Shown: positions 24,010 to 34,166, counted from the stretch's first letter. The stretch: 64,000 bases of DNA from Martinezella dioscoreae (GCF_009176305.1 NZ_BLAJ01000011.1:1-64000), one strand, 5' to 3'. The notes: generated from the letters alone by a model not told the origin. A program made the numbers and translations.

Positions 24010-25935
24010 TCAGAAGGCCTGACCGATGCCGGCATAGATGCCATAAGATGTGCCATTGTCATATTTCTTCAACGGCACGGCGACATCGAGCCTGATCGGA
24101 CCGAAGGGCGTAGCGTAGCGCAAGCCGACGCCAGCGCCAATGCGCAGATCGGACGCGTCGGGCAAGACGCTGTCTGTGACGCTACCCATATCGACGAAGG
24201 GCACGACGCCGATCGTGTCTGTGATCTTCACCCGCGCTTCGAAGGAGGCGGTCACGTAGGAGCGTCCGCCAGTTTCGTCGCCGTGGGAGTTATAGGGCGA
24301 GATTTCCTGATAGCTGTAACCGCGCACCGAGCCGCCGCCACCGGCATAGAAACGCCGGGTCGCGGGAATGTCCTCGATGCTGTTTGCGCCCAGCAACGAG
24401 CCTGCGGCAAGCTTGCCGGCGAAGACCACGTTGTTGTTGGCCCCTATGCCCCTGTAACCGGTAATCGAGCCCTCGAAGGAGCTGAAAACCGTGCCGCCCA
24501 TTGCTTCATAGCTCGGTTTGGCGCTGATGGAGGCACGATAACCTTCGGTCGGATCCAGTTTGTTGTCGCGCGTGTCCCTGACGTATTCGAGCGGGATCGC
24601 GACCGTCAGGTAATTATGTTTTCCGAAAGCATCGGTGGTATCGGATTCATAGGACACCTCGCCGCCGGCAGATACCGTATCCTGATCGTTGATTTCATAG
24701 GCAAGGCTGCCGCTTGCCGTCGCAGTGTTGGCGTCGTAGGCGTCCGGATGCAGGCTCTGCATCTTGAGGCCGGCCGTGAAGGTCGCCGAAGGATAGAAAG
24801 TCGCAGGTCTGACATAGGTGATGCCGGCCGTGTAATCGAACTGGCCAACATCGGTCGTTTCGCCGATGCGGGAGATGGAGCCCTCGATGCGCAGCGAATC
24901 CGCGCGCCCCGTGAGATTGCGGTGTCCCCAATAGCCCTGCAGGCCGAAACCGTCGATGGTGGAATATTGTGCGCCGACACCGAAGAAGCGCTGCTTGCCT
25001 TCCGACACCTCGATGGTCGTCGGGATGCTGCCATCCGGCGCCAGCTTGTCGGCCTCGCGAATGGTAACGCTTGAAAAGACGCCGAGCTTTCTCAGGCGGT
25101 CCGAGGCCTTCTTCAGCTCGTCGGGCGAGTAGGGCTTGCCTTCGTTGATGCGGGCATAGCGCTTAATGAAGTCTGGATCGACCGACTTCTGGCCGGTAAC
25201 GCCGACATTGCCGAAGGGAGCGACGGGGCCGCTTTCGACCTTCAGCGAGACATCCACGGTATTGGTCGAATGATCGGCAACGACCTGGCGCTCGTCCAGT
25301 CTGGCGAGTGGGTGGCCTTCGTTCTTGAAGTCGACGACCATCTTGTCGCCTGCCTTCAGAATGGTCAATGAGCCGGCATCGCCGCCCCGCACGAGGCCAT
25401 AATTGGCCGGGTCCAGCCTCGCGGCGTCGCCAAGCAGGTTGATCTTGCCGAGTTTGAAGACCGGGCCGGGATCGACGCTGATGGTGACGGCAACGGGCTT
25501 GGCGCGGCTGAAGGTCGGCGTCGGCGGTAAGGCGTCGAGAGGCGTGCCGTTGACGGCAATGGTGACCACGCCGCCGTAACGGGCCTTTTCGTAAAGCGCT
25601 GCTATCAGCCGGTCGCGATCGTCGCGCGCCTTGACGACGACGCCAAGGTCGCCGGATACCGGCTTCTTTTCGTCGGAGATCAGCATTGAGCTATCGCTCA
25701 ATGCTTCCTTGAGGTCCTTGTCGAGATTATCGGACTTGAAATCCACCGTGTAGCGGACGGGATCGGAAACCTGATCCGCCGTTTCGTCTTCACCCCAGAG
25801 CTTGATGCCGAAAAGTTTGAATGCAAAGGCATTTTTGGCGCACACCGGACCGAGCGCCAGCATTGCCGCAACCGCTGCCACGGTTCCTGCCCGCCGATAC
25901 GCAATACTCTTTCTCGGTTCAGTTCTTTTATGCAT
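24010..25935 (-). CDS. tamA: translocation and assembly module outer-membrane protein TamA
   Basis: This 641-residue Omp85-family protein has a signal peptide (AAVAAMLALGPVCAKNAFA), N-terminal POTRA domains to about residue 330, and a C-terminal 16-strand barrel. VSEGKQRFFGVGAQYST opens the barrel. RRFYAGGGGSVRGYSYQEISP contains the conserved GGxxSVRGY loop motif, and GPIRLDVAVPL near the end is typical. With TamB it forms the translocation and assembly module for outer-membrane proteins. It is the first gene of the tamAB pair. Separate BamA is not in this window. Confidence 0.95.
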   Translation of the reverse strand: MHKRTEPRKSIAYRRAGTVAAVAAMLALGPVCAKNAFAFKLFGIKLWGEDETADQVSDPVRYTVDFKSDNLDKDLKEALSDSSMLISDEKKPVSGDLGVVVKARDDRDRLIAALYEKARYGGVVTIAVNGTPLDALPPTPTFSRAKPVAVTISVDPGPVFKLGKINLLGDAARLDPANYGLVRGGDAGSLTILKAGDKMVVDFKNEGHPLARLDERQVVADHSTNTVDVSLKVESGPVAPFGNVGVTGQKSVDPDFIKRYARINEGKPYSPDELKKASDRLRKLGVFSSVTIREADKLAPDGSIPTTIEVSEGKQRFFGVGAQYSTIDGFGLQGYWGHRNLTGRADSLRIEGSISRIGETTDVGQFDYTAGITYVRPATFYPSATFTAGLKMQSLHPDAYDANTATASGSLAYEINDQDTVSAGGEVSYESDTTDAFGKHNYLTVAIPLEYVRDTRDNKLDPTEGYRASISAKPSYEAMGGTVFSSFEGSITGYRGIGANNNVVFAGKLAAGSLLGANSIEDIPATRRFYAGGGGSVRGYSYQEISPYNSHGDETGGRSYVTASFEARVKITDTIGVVPFVDMGSVTDSVLPDASDLRIGAGVGLRYATPFGPIRLDVAVPLKKYDNGTSYGIYAGIGQAF

Positions 25936-26237
25936 ACGCCGCTTTACGGTTACATGAGAACTTACTCAGTTTGACGTTTCCCGGGAGTTAACGCGCGGCC
26001 ACCATAGAGGCAAAAGTCCCTCAGGTGTACCGTTTTGGAGTCAAAAACGGGGAAAAGATAACCTCTTGCGGGCAAAAAGTCCGCGTTTCGCGGCGAAATT
26101 CCACCTGTTCAGTCGAGCTAAAAAAAGCGGGTTGGAGCCATTCTTCGACAGCGGGACCGACATCAAAGGTCTTGCAGCCCGAATAAAAAAATCCCGGACT
26201 TGTAGCCCGGGATCTCCGAAATTCTATGAAAAACCGA
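25936..26237. other. intergenic region upstream of tamA
   Basis: These 302 bases separate tamA from the small lipoprotein gene, both on the minus strand. The region contains the lipoprotein terminator at 26184 and presumably the tamA promoter. I see no further gene or repeat. Confidence 0.5.
26184..26213 (-). terminator. rho-independent terminator of the small lipoprotein gene
   Basis: On the minus strand ATCCCGG and CCGGGAT pair around a short loop and run into TTTTTTTATT. It lies 25 bases beyond the lipoprotein stop codon. Confidence 0.88.
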
Positions 26238-26537
26238 TCAATAGCCGCCGTAACCGCCGCCATAACCACCGCGATAGCCGCCGCGCGGGCAATCGTCGAT
26301 GTAGCGACGGCCGTAGCGGTCGCGATAGTAGCACTGGCCGGGTTGTTCCTGGACGCTGCCGATGACGGCGCCGGAAACGCCACCGATTGCTGCGCCGACT
26401 GCCGCGCCGCGGACGTTGCCGGTGACCGCGCCGCCGATGATCGCGCCGGATGCTGCGCCGATGCCAGCGCCCTGTTCTGTCGGCGTGCAGCTTGCGATAG
26501 ACAAGCCGACCAATGCGAGCATAAGAACTTTCTTCAT
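26238..26537 (-). CDS. small glycine-zipper lipoprotein
   Basis: This 99-residue protein has a lipoprotein signal (MKKVLMLALVGLSIASC, lipobox SIASC) and a glycine-zipper segment of GxxxG/AxxxG spacing (GAGIGAASGAIIGGAV and GAAVGAAIGGVSGAVIG). A YRDRYGRRYIDDCP motif and a Gly-Tyr tail (RGGYRGGYGGGYGGY) follow. It resembles the OmpA-like/Rickettsia 17-kDa-antigen glycine-zipper group and should sit in the outer membrane facing the periplasm. Two cysteines in the mature tail could form a disulfide. It has its own terminator and stands alone. The function is not known; glycine zippers often mediate helix packing or oligomer formation in membranes. Confidence 0.85.
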   Translation of the reverse strand: MKKVLMLALVGLSIASCTPTEQGAGIGAASGAIIGGAVTGNVRGAAVGAAIGGVSGAVIGSVQEQPGQCYYRDRYGRRYIDDCPRGGYRGGYGGGYGGY

Positions 26538-26834
26538 TTACTCTCTCCAACGTTAGTTAAGCCGAACCCCGGCCAACGTCGTCCCAATTCTTCAGCTCCA
26601 CCACGATGGGCTGTCTTTACAGTCCTGCAATGATAGAAAATATCGTGCAAAATATGATTGTCTATTGGCGGACGTCAGTTTTTTTATTGCTGAATAAAGG
26701 CGGCCTTGCGCCTGGAGAGTAAAACAGTCCTTTGCGAGCATAAAATCAGCCTCCTCTCTAAAGTAGAGGTTGATTGGATTGCGAAAAAGTCAAATGATGC
26801 TCCTTGCCTCTGGAGGAGAGGCGAGGAGGAAAAT
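26538..26834. other. divergent promoter region, lipoprotein / coxS
   Basis: These 297 bases separate the minus-strand lipoprotein from the plus-strand cox genes, so they should hold both promoters. An AT-rich stretch at 26630-26700 contains an imperfect dyad running from GATAGAAAATATC to ATTGTCTATT. An in-frame extension of coxS back to 26706 lacks an RBS. I see no other gene. Confidence 0.45.
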
Positions 26835-27323
<489 letters not shown>

Positions 27324-27404
27324 ATTCCACCGAGACCGTCTGGCTAAACGCCCGGGCTGTGATCTTGGCGGATTGCCAGGCCCGGAACCCCAATGGAGGA
27401 TGTG

Positions 27405-29750
27405 ATGGGCGTTGAAGGCATTGGCGCGCGCGTGGCGCGCAAGGAAGACAAGCGATTTCTGACGGGCAAGGGGCGCTACACCGACGACATGGTGACGCCG
27501 GGAATGAAATATGCCTATTTCGTTCGCAGCCCGCATGCGCATGCGAAGATCAAGGGCATCGATGCATCGGCAGCACTCTCCATGCCGGGCGTGATCGGCG
27601 TGCTCGACGGCAAGCAATTGCTTGATGATGGCATCGGCAACCTGATCTGTGGCTGGATGATCCATTCTAAGGATGGATCGCCGATGAAGATGGGCGCGTG
27701 GCGGCCGCTGGCGGTCGATACCGTCCGCTATGTCGGCGATGCCGTCGCCATCGTCGTGGCCGACAGTCTTGGCGAGGCACGCGATGCGGCGGAAGCCGTG
27801 GCAGTCGACTACGAGGAACTGCCTGCCGTCGTAGAGGCGGTGGATGCGCTGAAAGCCGGCGCGCCACAGATCCATCCGGAAGCGCCCGATAATCTGATCT
27901 TCGACTGGGAACTGGGCGATGCAGCGGCGACCGACAAGGCGATTGCCGAGGCCGCGCATGTCACCGAAGTCGAGATTCATAACAACAGGCTTTCGCCGAA
28001 TGCCATGGAGCCGCGCGCTACGCTCGGCATCTATGATGCGGCCGAAGACCATTATACCTGTTACACGACCAGCCAGAACCCGCATGTGGCCCGGCTCGTC
28101 ATGAGCGCCTTCTATAATGTCGCGCCGGAAAACAAGCTGCGCGTCATCGCGCCCGATGTCGGCGGCGGTTTCGGCTCGAAGATCTATATCTACCCGGAGG
28201 AAATCGTCTGCCTCTGGGCATCGAAGAAGACTAGCGTGCCTGTGAAATGGACGGCCGATCGCACGGAAGCCTTCCTCACCGATGCGCATGGTCGCGATCA
28301 TGTCTCCAAGGTCAAGATGGCCTTCGATGCACAGAACCGCATGACGGCTTTGAAGGTCGACACGATCGCCAATCTCGGCGCCTATATGTCGCTCTTCTCC
28401 TCGGCGGTACCGACCTATCTCTATGCGACGCTGCTGTCGGGCCAATATGATATCCCGGCAATCCATGCCAATGTCCGCACGGTCTATACCAATACCGTGC
28501 CCGTCGACGCCTATCGCGGGGCAGGGCGGCCGGAGGCGACCTATCTGCTGGAGCGCACGGTGGAAACGGCTGCGCGCGAACTCGGCGTTTCGCCGGCGGA
28601 GCTAAGAAGGATCAACTTCATCCGCTCCTTCCCCCATCAGACGCCCGTCATCATGAACTACGATGCCGGCGACTACGAAGCTTCACTCAACGCCGCCATG
28701 CAGCAGGCGGATTGGGCAGGTTTCCCTTCCCGCAAGGCAGCAGCCGCCGCCCGCGGCATGAAACGCGGCATCGGCATGAGCTGCTACATCGAGGCCTGCG
28801 GTATCGCGCCATCGCAAGCGGTAGGATCGCTCGGGGCCGGCGTCGGCCTCTGGGAATCGGCCGAAGTGCGGGTGAACGCGGTCGGAACCATCGAAGTGCT
28901 GACGGGCTCGCACAGCCACGGACAGGGGCATGAAACGACCTTCGCGCAATTGGTCGCCGATCGCCTCGGCGTGCCGATCGACAGCGTCTCCATTGTCCAC
29001 GGCGATACCGACAAGGTGCAGATGGGCATGGGCACTTATGGTTCCCGCTCCGGCGCCGTCGGCATGTCCGCGGTCGTCAAGGCGCTCGACAAGGTGGAGG
29101 CGAAGGCGAAGAAGATCGCCGCGCATCTGATGGAGGCCGACGAAAGCGACATCGTCATCGAGAACGGCGAAGTGAAAGTGGCAGGCACCGACAAGGCGCT
29201 GCCATGGTTCCAGGTGGCGCTCGCCTCCTATACCGCCCACAATCTGCCCGCCGGTATGGAGCCAGGCCTGAAGGAAACCGCCTTCTACGATCCGGCGAAC
29301 TTCACCTTCCCGGCCGGCTGCTACATCTGCGAGGTCGAAGTGGACCCGGAAACGGGCAAAACCGAGATCGTGCAGTTCGTCGCGGCCGACGACTTCGGCA
29401 ACATCATCAATCCGATGATCGTCGAGGGACAGGTGCATGGCGGCATCGCGCAGGGTATCGGTCAGGCGCTGCTGGAAGGCGTACATTACGACGAGAGCGG
29501 CCAGCTTCTGACGGCGAGCTTCATGGACTACACCATGCCGCGCGCCGATGATCTGCCGTCCTTCCAGCTTTCGCATCAGAATACGCCATGCCCGAACAAT
29601 CCCCTGGGGATCAAGGGATGTGGCGAGGCGGGTGCGATCGGCTCGCCGCCGGCGTTGATGAACGCCATCACCGATGCGATCGGCAACAACAGGCTGACCA
29701 TGCCGGCAACCCCGCTCAAGGTGTGGGAAGCGGCGCGGGCGGTTGGCTGA
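27405..29750 (+). CDS. form II molybdenum hydroxylase large subunit, CoxL-like
   Basis: This 781-residue molybdopterin-cytosine-dinucleotide subunit carries the substrate site. GIGARVARKEDKRFLTGKGRY starts the a/b hammerhead domain. GGGFGSK is the MCD motif and GCGEAGAIGSPP holds the catalytic Glu. The active-site loop reads AYRGAGR, the form II signature; true form I CO dehydrogenases have AYRCSFR with a Cys that binds copper. CO oxidation is therefore doubtful and the substrate is unknown (possibly an aldehyde or heterocycle). The ATG at 27405 is 5 bases after GGAGG; the alternative at 27393 has none. No maturation genes (coxDEFG type) lie nearby. Confidence 0.9.
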   Translation: MGVEGIGARVARKEDKRFLTGKGRYTDDMVTPGMKYAYFVRSPHAHAKIKGIDASAALSMPGVIGVLDGKQLLDDGIGNLICGWMIHSKDGSPMKMGAWRPLAVDTVRYVGDAVAIVVADSLGEARDAAEAVAVDYEELPAVVEAVDALKAGAPQIHPEAPDNLIFDWELGDAAATDKAIAEAAHVTEVEIHNNRLSPNAMEPRATLGIYDAAEDHYTCYTTSQNPHVARLVMSAFYNVAPENKLRVIAPDVGGGFGSKIYIYPEEIVCLWASKKTSVPVKWTADRTEAFLTDAHGRDHVSKVKMAFDAQNRMTALKVDTIANLGAYMSLFSSAVPTYLYATLLSGQYDIPAIHANVRTVYTNTVPVDAYRGAGRPEATYLLERTVETAARELGVSPAELRRINFIRSFPHQTPVIMNYDAGDYEASLNAAMQQADWAGFPSRKAAAAARGMKRGIGMSCYIEACGIAPSQAVGSLGAGVGLWESAEVRVNAVGTIEVLTGSHSHGQGHETTFAQLVADRLGVPIDSVSIVHGDTDKVQMGMGTYGSRSGAVGMSAVVKALDKVEAKAKKIAAHLMEADESDIVIENGEVKVAGTDKALPWFQVALASYTAHNLPAGMEPGLKETAFYDPANFTFPAGCYICEVEVDPETGKTEIVQFVAADDFGNIINPMIVEGQVHGGIAQGIGQALLEGVHYDESGQLLTASFMDYTMPRADDLPSFQLSHQNTPCPNNPLGIKGCGEAGAIGSPPALMNAITDAIGNNRLTMPATPLKVWEAARAVG

Positions 29751-29765
29751 GAGGAGGATAGGACA

Positions 29766-30560
29766 ATGTACGCAACGAATTACCATCGCGCCTCCTCGGT
29801 CGACGAAGCCGTGAAGCTTCTGTCTGATGCCGACGAAGGCAAATATGTCTCCGGCGGCATGACGCTGATCGCCACCATGAAGCAGCGTCTGGCATCGCCG
29901 AGCGATCTCGTCGATCTCCGGCATATCCCTTCGATCAAGGGAATTCGCGTCGATGGCCGCAGGGTCACGATCGGCGCGGCGACCACCCATGCGGAGGTTG
30001 CCTCTTCGGCAGCGATCCGTGCGGTCTGCCCGGCGCTTTGCGACCTTGCCGGCATGATCGGCGATCCGCATGTCCGGCACATGGGGACGATCGGCGGCTC
30101 CATCGCCAATAATGACCCGGCGGCGGATTATCCCTCGGCAATGCTGGCGCTGAATGCCACCATCGTCACCGACCGGCGCCAGCTCGCGGCTGACGACTTC
30201 TTCCGGGGTCTGTTCGAAACGGCACTGGAAGGGGCGGAGCTCATCACCTCCATCGCCTTCGACGCACCGGAAAGGGCAGCTTACGCAAAATTCCCCAATC
30301 CGGCTTCACGCTATGCGATGACGGGTGTCTTCGTCGCCAAGGGGGCGGGGGGCGTGCGCGTTGCCATTACCGGTGCCGGTGCGGACGGCGTGTTCCGCCA
30401 TACCGAACTGGAGCAGGCGCTTGCGGCGAACTTTCTGCCGGACGCGGTTACCGGCGTGACGGTGGACCCATCCGCGCTGCTGTCCGACCTGCACGCCACG
30501 GCCGAATATCGCGCCAATCTGATCAAGGTTATGGCCAAGCGCGCTGTGGCTGCCGCCTAG
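29766..30560 (+). CDS. molybdenum hydroxylase FAD subunit, CoxM-like
   Basis: This 264-residue FAD-binding subunit has the two flavin motifs of the family, SGGMTLIATM near residue 36 (family AGG.SL) and HMGTIGGSIANNDPAADYP near residue 107 (TIGG). The C-terminal CO_deh_flav_C domain is present. It hands electrons to an acceptor outside the complex. It follows coxL by 15 bases with GAGAGGAGG as RBS. A strong hairpin after it closes the operon. The full S-L-M set is intact. Confidence 0.92.
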   Translation: MYATNYHRASSVDEAVKLLSDADEGKYVSGGMTLIATMKQRLASPSDLVDLRHIPSIKGIRVDGRRVTIGAATTHAEVASSAAIRAVCPALCDLAGMIGDPHVRHMGTIGGSIANNDPAADYPSAMLALNATIVTDRRQLAADDFFRGLFETALEGAELITSIAFDAPERAAYAKFPNPASRYAMTGVFVAKGAGGVRVAITGAGADGVFRHTELEQALAANFLPDAVTGVTVDPSALLSDLHATAEYRANLIKVMAKRAVAAA

Positions 30561-30577
30561 ATTCGCCATGAACAAGC

Positions 30578-30608
30578 CCGGAGCGGCAGGGTTTACCCTC
30601 CGCTCCGG
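30578..30608 (+). terminator. hairpin closing the coxSLM operon
   Basis: CCGGAGCGG (30578-30586) and CCGCTCCGG (30600-30608) form a 9-bp stem, and AGGG/CCCT inside continue it around a TTTA loop. No long T-run follows (AGAGAGTGTTTCC), so it is a moderate terminator candidate. Confidence 0.65.
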
Positions 30609-30634
30609 AGAGAGTGTTTCCAGCATGGTTTCGA

Positions 30635-30662
30635 TTGTCAATTTGACGTGAATGGTTATTCT
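30635..30662 (+). promoter_or_regulatory. candidate hemA promoter with small dyad
   Basis: TTGTCA (30635) and TATTCT (30657) are spaced 16 bases apart. Overlapping the -35 is the 11-bp dyad GTCAA-T-TTGAC (30637-30647). No FixK/FNR consensus (TTGAT-N4-ATCAA) is present. The site is about 115 bases ahead of the ALAS start. Confidence 0.3.
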
Positions 30663-30779
30663 TGTCTGGAATTGTTCAAAATTAGGGGCCATTTGCCGCA
30701 GTGGGCGCGAAAGCAATGCGGAGGGGTTGACGTGTGAACCGGCATTCTCGAAAACGGTCGCACGGTACTGGAGCATATG

Positions 30780-31991
30780 ATGGATTTCGAAGCATTTTTT
30801 AAAGGCGAGCTGGAAGGCCTGCACAATGAGGGCCGTTATCGGGTTTTCGCAGATCTCGAACGCCGCCGTGGCAATTTCCCCCGCGCTGTCAGACATACCC
30901 CGAATGGCCCGCAGGAAGTGACTGTCTGGTGCTCCAACGACTATCTCGGCATGGGCCAGCATCCGAAAGTGATCGAGGCGATGAAGCAGGCGATCGATCA
31001 CTGTGGCGCGGGTGCGGGAGGCACCCGGAATATTTCTGGCACCAACCACTACCATGTTCTGCTCGAGCAGGAACTCGCCGATCTCCACGGCAAGGAATCC
31101 GCCCTGATCTTCACCTCGGGCTACATCTCCAACTGGGCGACGCTCGGCACGCTCGGCGCGCGCATTCCCGGCCTGATCATCTTCTCGGATGCGCTCAACC
31201 ATGCGTCGATGATCGAGGGCATCCGTTATGCGAAGTGCGACAAGGTCATCTGGAAGCATAACGACCTGCACGATCTCGAAGCCAAGCTGAAGGCTGCCGA
31301 TCCCAAGGCGCCGAAGCTGATCGCTTTCGAATCCGTTTATTCCATGGATGGCGATATCGCGCCCATCAAGGAAATCTGCGATCTCGCCGACAAATATGGC
31401 GCGATGACCTATCTCGACGAAGTGCATGCCGTCGGCATGTACGGCCCGCGCGGCGGCGGTATTGCCGAGCGCGAGGGATTGATGGATCGTCTGACCGTCA
31501 TCGAAGGCACACTCGGTAAGGCATTCGGCGTCATGGGCGGCTATATCGCCGCTTCGACCGCGCTCTGTGATTTCATCCGCTCGTTTGCGTCGGGCTTCAT
31601 TTTCACGACGTCGCTGCCGCCGGCTCTGGCTGCGGGTGCCGTCGCCTCGATCCAACACCTCAAGGTCAGCCAGTTCGAACGCATGCGCCATCAGGATCGC
31701 GTGCGCAAGCTGCGCGCCCAGCTCGATGCGGCTGGCATTCCGCACATGCCGAACCCGAGCCATGTGGTTCCGGTCATGGTCGGCGATGCTGCCAAGTGCA
31801 AGTGGATTTCCGATCTGCTGCTGGACGCCGGCGTCTACGTGCAGCCGATCAACTATCCGACTGTGCCGAAGAAGACCGAGCGCCTGCGTATCACGCCGAC
31901 GCCGCTGCATTCCGATGGCGATATCGAGCAGCTGGTCGGTGCGCTGCACGCGCTTTGGTCTCGCTGTGCGCTCGCAAGGGCCGTTGCGTAA
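30780..31991 (+). CDS. hemA: 5-aminolevulinate synthase
   Basis: This 403-residue PLP enzyme condenses glycine and succinyl-CoA to 5-aminolevulinate, the first step of heme and cobalamin synthesis by the C4 route used in alpha-proteobacteria. The glycine-rich GAGAGGTRNISGT near 77, YLDEVHAVGMYG near 211 and the PLP lysine in EGTLGKAFG (Lys near 247) are all present. Of the paired ATGs at 30777 and 30780, the second is better spaced from TGGAG. Length is normal. The neighbour order with dxr matches what I recall for other rhizobia. A strong terminator follows at 32026. Confidence 0.96.
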   Translation: MDFEAFFKGELEGLHNEGRYRVFADLERRRGNFPRAVRHTPNGPQEVTVWCSNDYLGMGQHPKVIEAMKQAIDHCGAGAGGTRNISGTNHYHVLLEQELADLHGKESALIFTSGYISNWATLGTLGARIPGLIIFSDALNHASMIEGIRYAKCDKVIWKHNDLHDLEAKLKAADPKAPKLIAFESVYSMDGDIAPIKEICDLADKYGAMTYLDEVHAVGMYGPRGGGIAEREGLMDRLTVIEGTLGKAFGVMGGYIAASTALCDFIRSFASGFIFTTSLPPALAAGAVASIQHLKVSQFERMRHQDRVRKLRAQLDAAGIPHMPNPSHVVPVMVGDAAKCKWISDLLLDAGVYVQPINYPTVPKKTERLRITPTPLHSDGDIEQLVGALHALWSRCALARAVA

Positions 31992-32025
31992 GGGACCACG
32001 CCTGCCTGAAAATCAAAATGCGCTT

Positions 32026-32063
32026 CATTGCGGAATATCGGTGCGATGCCGATTTCCGCAATG
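32026..32063 (+). terminator. terminator after hemA
   Basis: CATTGCGGAA-T-ATCGG and CCGAT-TTCCGCAATG form a 15-bp stem with one bulged T and a 7-base loop, followed by ATTGTTTGTG. It lies between convergent hemA and the LysE gene and may serve both. Confidence 0.75.
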
Positions 32064-32079
32064 ATTGTTTGTGCCGGCG

Positions 32080-32709
32080 TTAGCCGCGGCTTCCCAAAGC
32101 CAGGCGGCAGGCGAGGCCGGCAAATACCGTCGCCAGTAGATATTGTGGCAGCTTCGGAAGGCGCTTGATCGCCGAGAACCGGCCGCGGATGTGGCTGCCA
32201 AGCAGGATGACGGAGCCGTTCACCAGGAAGCCGATTCCGTTGAGAATGGTGGCGAGCAAGGCCATCTGCAGGATCATCGAGCCGCTGGGATCGACGAATT
32301 GCGGGAAGAGCGCAAGCACGAACAGGGCCATTTTCGGGTTAAGAATGTTGGTTGCCAGGCCCTCGACGAAGATGCGCTTACCCGAAAGGCGCTTGAGCCC
32401 GGCTGACGGTGTGAACGCAGAACCCTGGGAGCGGAGCGTCTTGACGGCCAGATAGAGCAGGTAGGCGCAGCCTGCCCAACGCACGATCTCATAAGCGACC
32501 GGCACGGTGAGAAAGAGCCGTGACAGTCCGAAGGCTGCCGCCATGGCGTGGCAATAGGTTCCGAGCGCAATGCCGGCATAGGTGAGAAAGCCGGCGGAGC
32601 GGCCCTGGCTGACGCTGCGCGAGGCGATGAGAAGCATGTCGGGACCGGGCGTGGCGGTGAGCACCAGCGCAGCGGCGGCAAAAAGAATGATCGTGGAAAA
32701 GTCCGGCAT
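32080..32709 (-). CDS. LysE/RhtB-family amino acid exporter
   Basis: This inner-membrane exporter of about 209 residues belongs to the LysE/RhtB family. The N-terminal TATPGPDMLLI motif (TPGP), then SQGRSAGFLTYAGIALG, and five to six hydrophobic segments are typical. NILNPKMALFVLALFPQF is the conserved middle motif (NPK). Family members export homoserine, threonine, lysine or similar. The ATG at 32709 has AAGGGA upstream and gives the normal length; an open extension to 32769 lacks an RBS. The specific substrate is unknown and no regulator is beside it. Confidence 0.88.
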   Translation of the reverse strand: MPDFSTIILFAAAALVLTATPGPDMLLIASRSVSQGRSAGFLTYAGIALGTYCHAMAAAFGLSRLFLTVPVAYEIVRWAGCAYLLYLAVKTLRSQGSAFTPSAGLKRLSGKRIFVEGLATNILNPKMALFVLALFPQFVDPSGSMILQMALLATILNGIGFLVNGSVILLGSHIRGRFSAIKRLPKLPQYLLATVFAGLACRLALGSRG

Positions 32710-32829
32710 CGTGATTCCCTTGAAAGTGAAGCCGGAATTCCTCTCTAGCATCATCGCCGGGAATGGCAACCGCCGTATATGCGGTTGCGTAACGAATGCG
32801 GAACGCTGCGATCTATTGTAAGATTATGC

Positions 32830-34023
32830 TTACGCAGCCTTTTCCCGCTGGGCGACGAGTGCGGCGGCGCGGCCGCGCGCTTCCTCATCGGCGGCAAAGA
32901 CCGCATCCATGGTTTCGGCGCTGCCGGTTGCAATCATCTCGTCCATGACGGCTTCGGCGATATCGGCCATTTCCAGGAAGCCGATGCGGCCATCGACGAA
33001 GGCGTGGAAGGCGATTTCCTCGGCGGCGTTCATGACGGCGCCCTGCAGGCCGCCGCGCTCCAGTGCTGTGCGGGCAAGGCGCAGTGCCGGGAAGCGCACT
33101 TCGTCCGGCGCCTCGAAATCGAGCCGGGCGAGCTTGGTGAAATCCAGCCGGTCGACATTGAGCCTGCTGCGAGCGGGATAGGTCAGCGCGTAGCCGATGG
33201 CGGTGCGCATGTCGGGACAGCCGAGTTGCGCCAGAATGGAACCGTCCGTATAGCCGACCATGGAATGAATGACGGATTGCGGGTGGACAACGACTTCGAT
33301 CTGGTCGGGCCGGACGTCGAACAGGTGCTTAGCCTCGATCATCTCCAGCGCCTTGTTGAACATGGAGGCGCTGCCGATCGAAATCTTTAAGCCCATCGAC
33401 CAGTTGGGATGGGCACGCGCGATCGCCGGCGTGACATTGGCCATCTGCTCCCGTGTCCAGGTGCGGAAGGGGCCGCCCGATGCCGTGATGATGATGCGCT
33501 CCACCGCGTGCTGCTGATCGTCCTCCAGTGCCTGGAAAATCGCGCTGTGCTCGCTATCGACGGGGATCAGCCGGCCGCCGCCTTCGGCCACGGCGCGCAC
33601 GAAGAGATCGCCGGCGGAGACGAGACATTCCTTGTTGGCAAGCGCGATATCGGCGCCGCGGCGGGCGGCTGCCAGCGTCGGCGCCAGGCCGGCCGTGCCG
33701 ACGATCGCCGCCATCGCCCAGTCCGAGGGCATCGAAGCCGCCTCGATCAAGGCATTCTTGCCCGCGCCGACGGCAATGCCCGATCCAGCCAGCGCATCCT
33801 TCAGATCCCGATAGCGCTCCTCATTGGCCGTCACGGCAAAAGCGGCACCGCAGGCCTTGGCCTGCGCGGCCAGCAGGCCGATATTGTCATGTCCGGTGAT
33901 GGCCGCGATATCGAAGGCCTCACGTCCGCCCAGCTGGGCAATGACGTCGAGCGTATTCTGGCCGATGGAGCCGGTCGAACCCAATATCGTCAGGCGACGA
34001 CGCGCCGTGCTGCCGGTGTTCAT
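32830..34023 (-). CDS. dxr: 1-deoxy-D-xylulose-5-phosphate reductoisomerase
   Basis: This 397-residue NADPH enzyme makes 2-C-methyl-D-erythritol 4-phosphate, the committed step of the MEP isoprenoid pathway. The nucleotide motif TILGSTGSIGQNTLD is at residue 11 onward. ALANKECLVSAGD, the metal/substrate site VDSEHSAIFQ, and TASGGPFRTW (the flexible loop) follow. Length and C-terminus are normal. It stands apart from the frr-uppS-cdsA cluster where dxr lies in many bacteria, and next to hemA and a LysE gene instead. Confidence 0.96.
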   Translation of the reverse strand: MNTGSTARRRLTILGSTGSIGQNTLDVIAQLGGREAFDIAAITGHDNIGLLAAQAKACGAAFAVTANEERYRDLKDALAGSGIAVGAGKNALIEAASMPSDWAMAAIVGTAGLAPTLAAARRGADIALANKECLVSAGDLFVRAVAEGGGRLIPVDSEHSAIFQALEDDQQHAVERIIITASGGPFRTWTREQMANVTPAIARAHPNWSMGLKISIGSASMFNKALEMIEAKHLFDVRPDQIEVVVHPQSVIHSMVGYTDGSILAQLGCPDMRTAIGYALTYPARSRLNVDRLDFTKLARLDFEAPDEVRFPALRLARTALERGGLQGAVMNAAEEIAFHAFVDGRIGFLEMADIAEAVMDEMIATGSAETMDAVFAADEEARGRAAALVAQREKAA

Positions 34024-34166
34024 TCAGGTATCCGCATTTGCTGCTGTTCCCCAAGGCTCTACAGGGGATTGGGCGGAGCGGCAAGTCCGGAGCCATGCAA
34101 CCGCTCCCCCGGCGATACACGCGAAAAGCGACCGTGTGAATTAGTCATATTTTTTTCAATCTCCAT

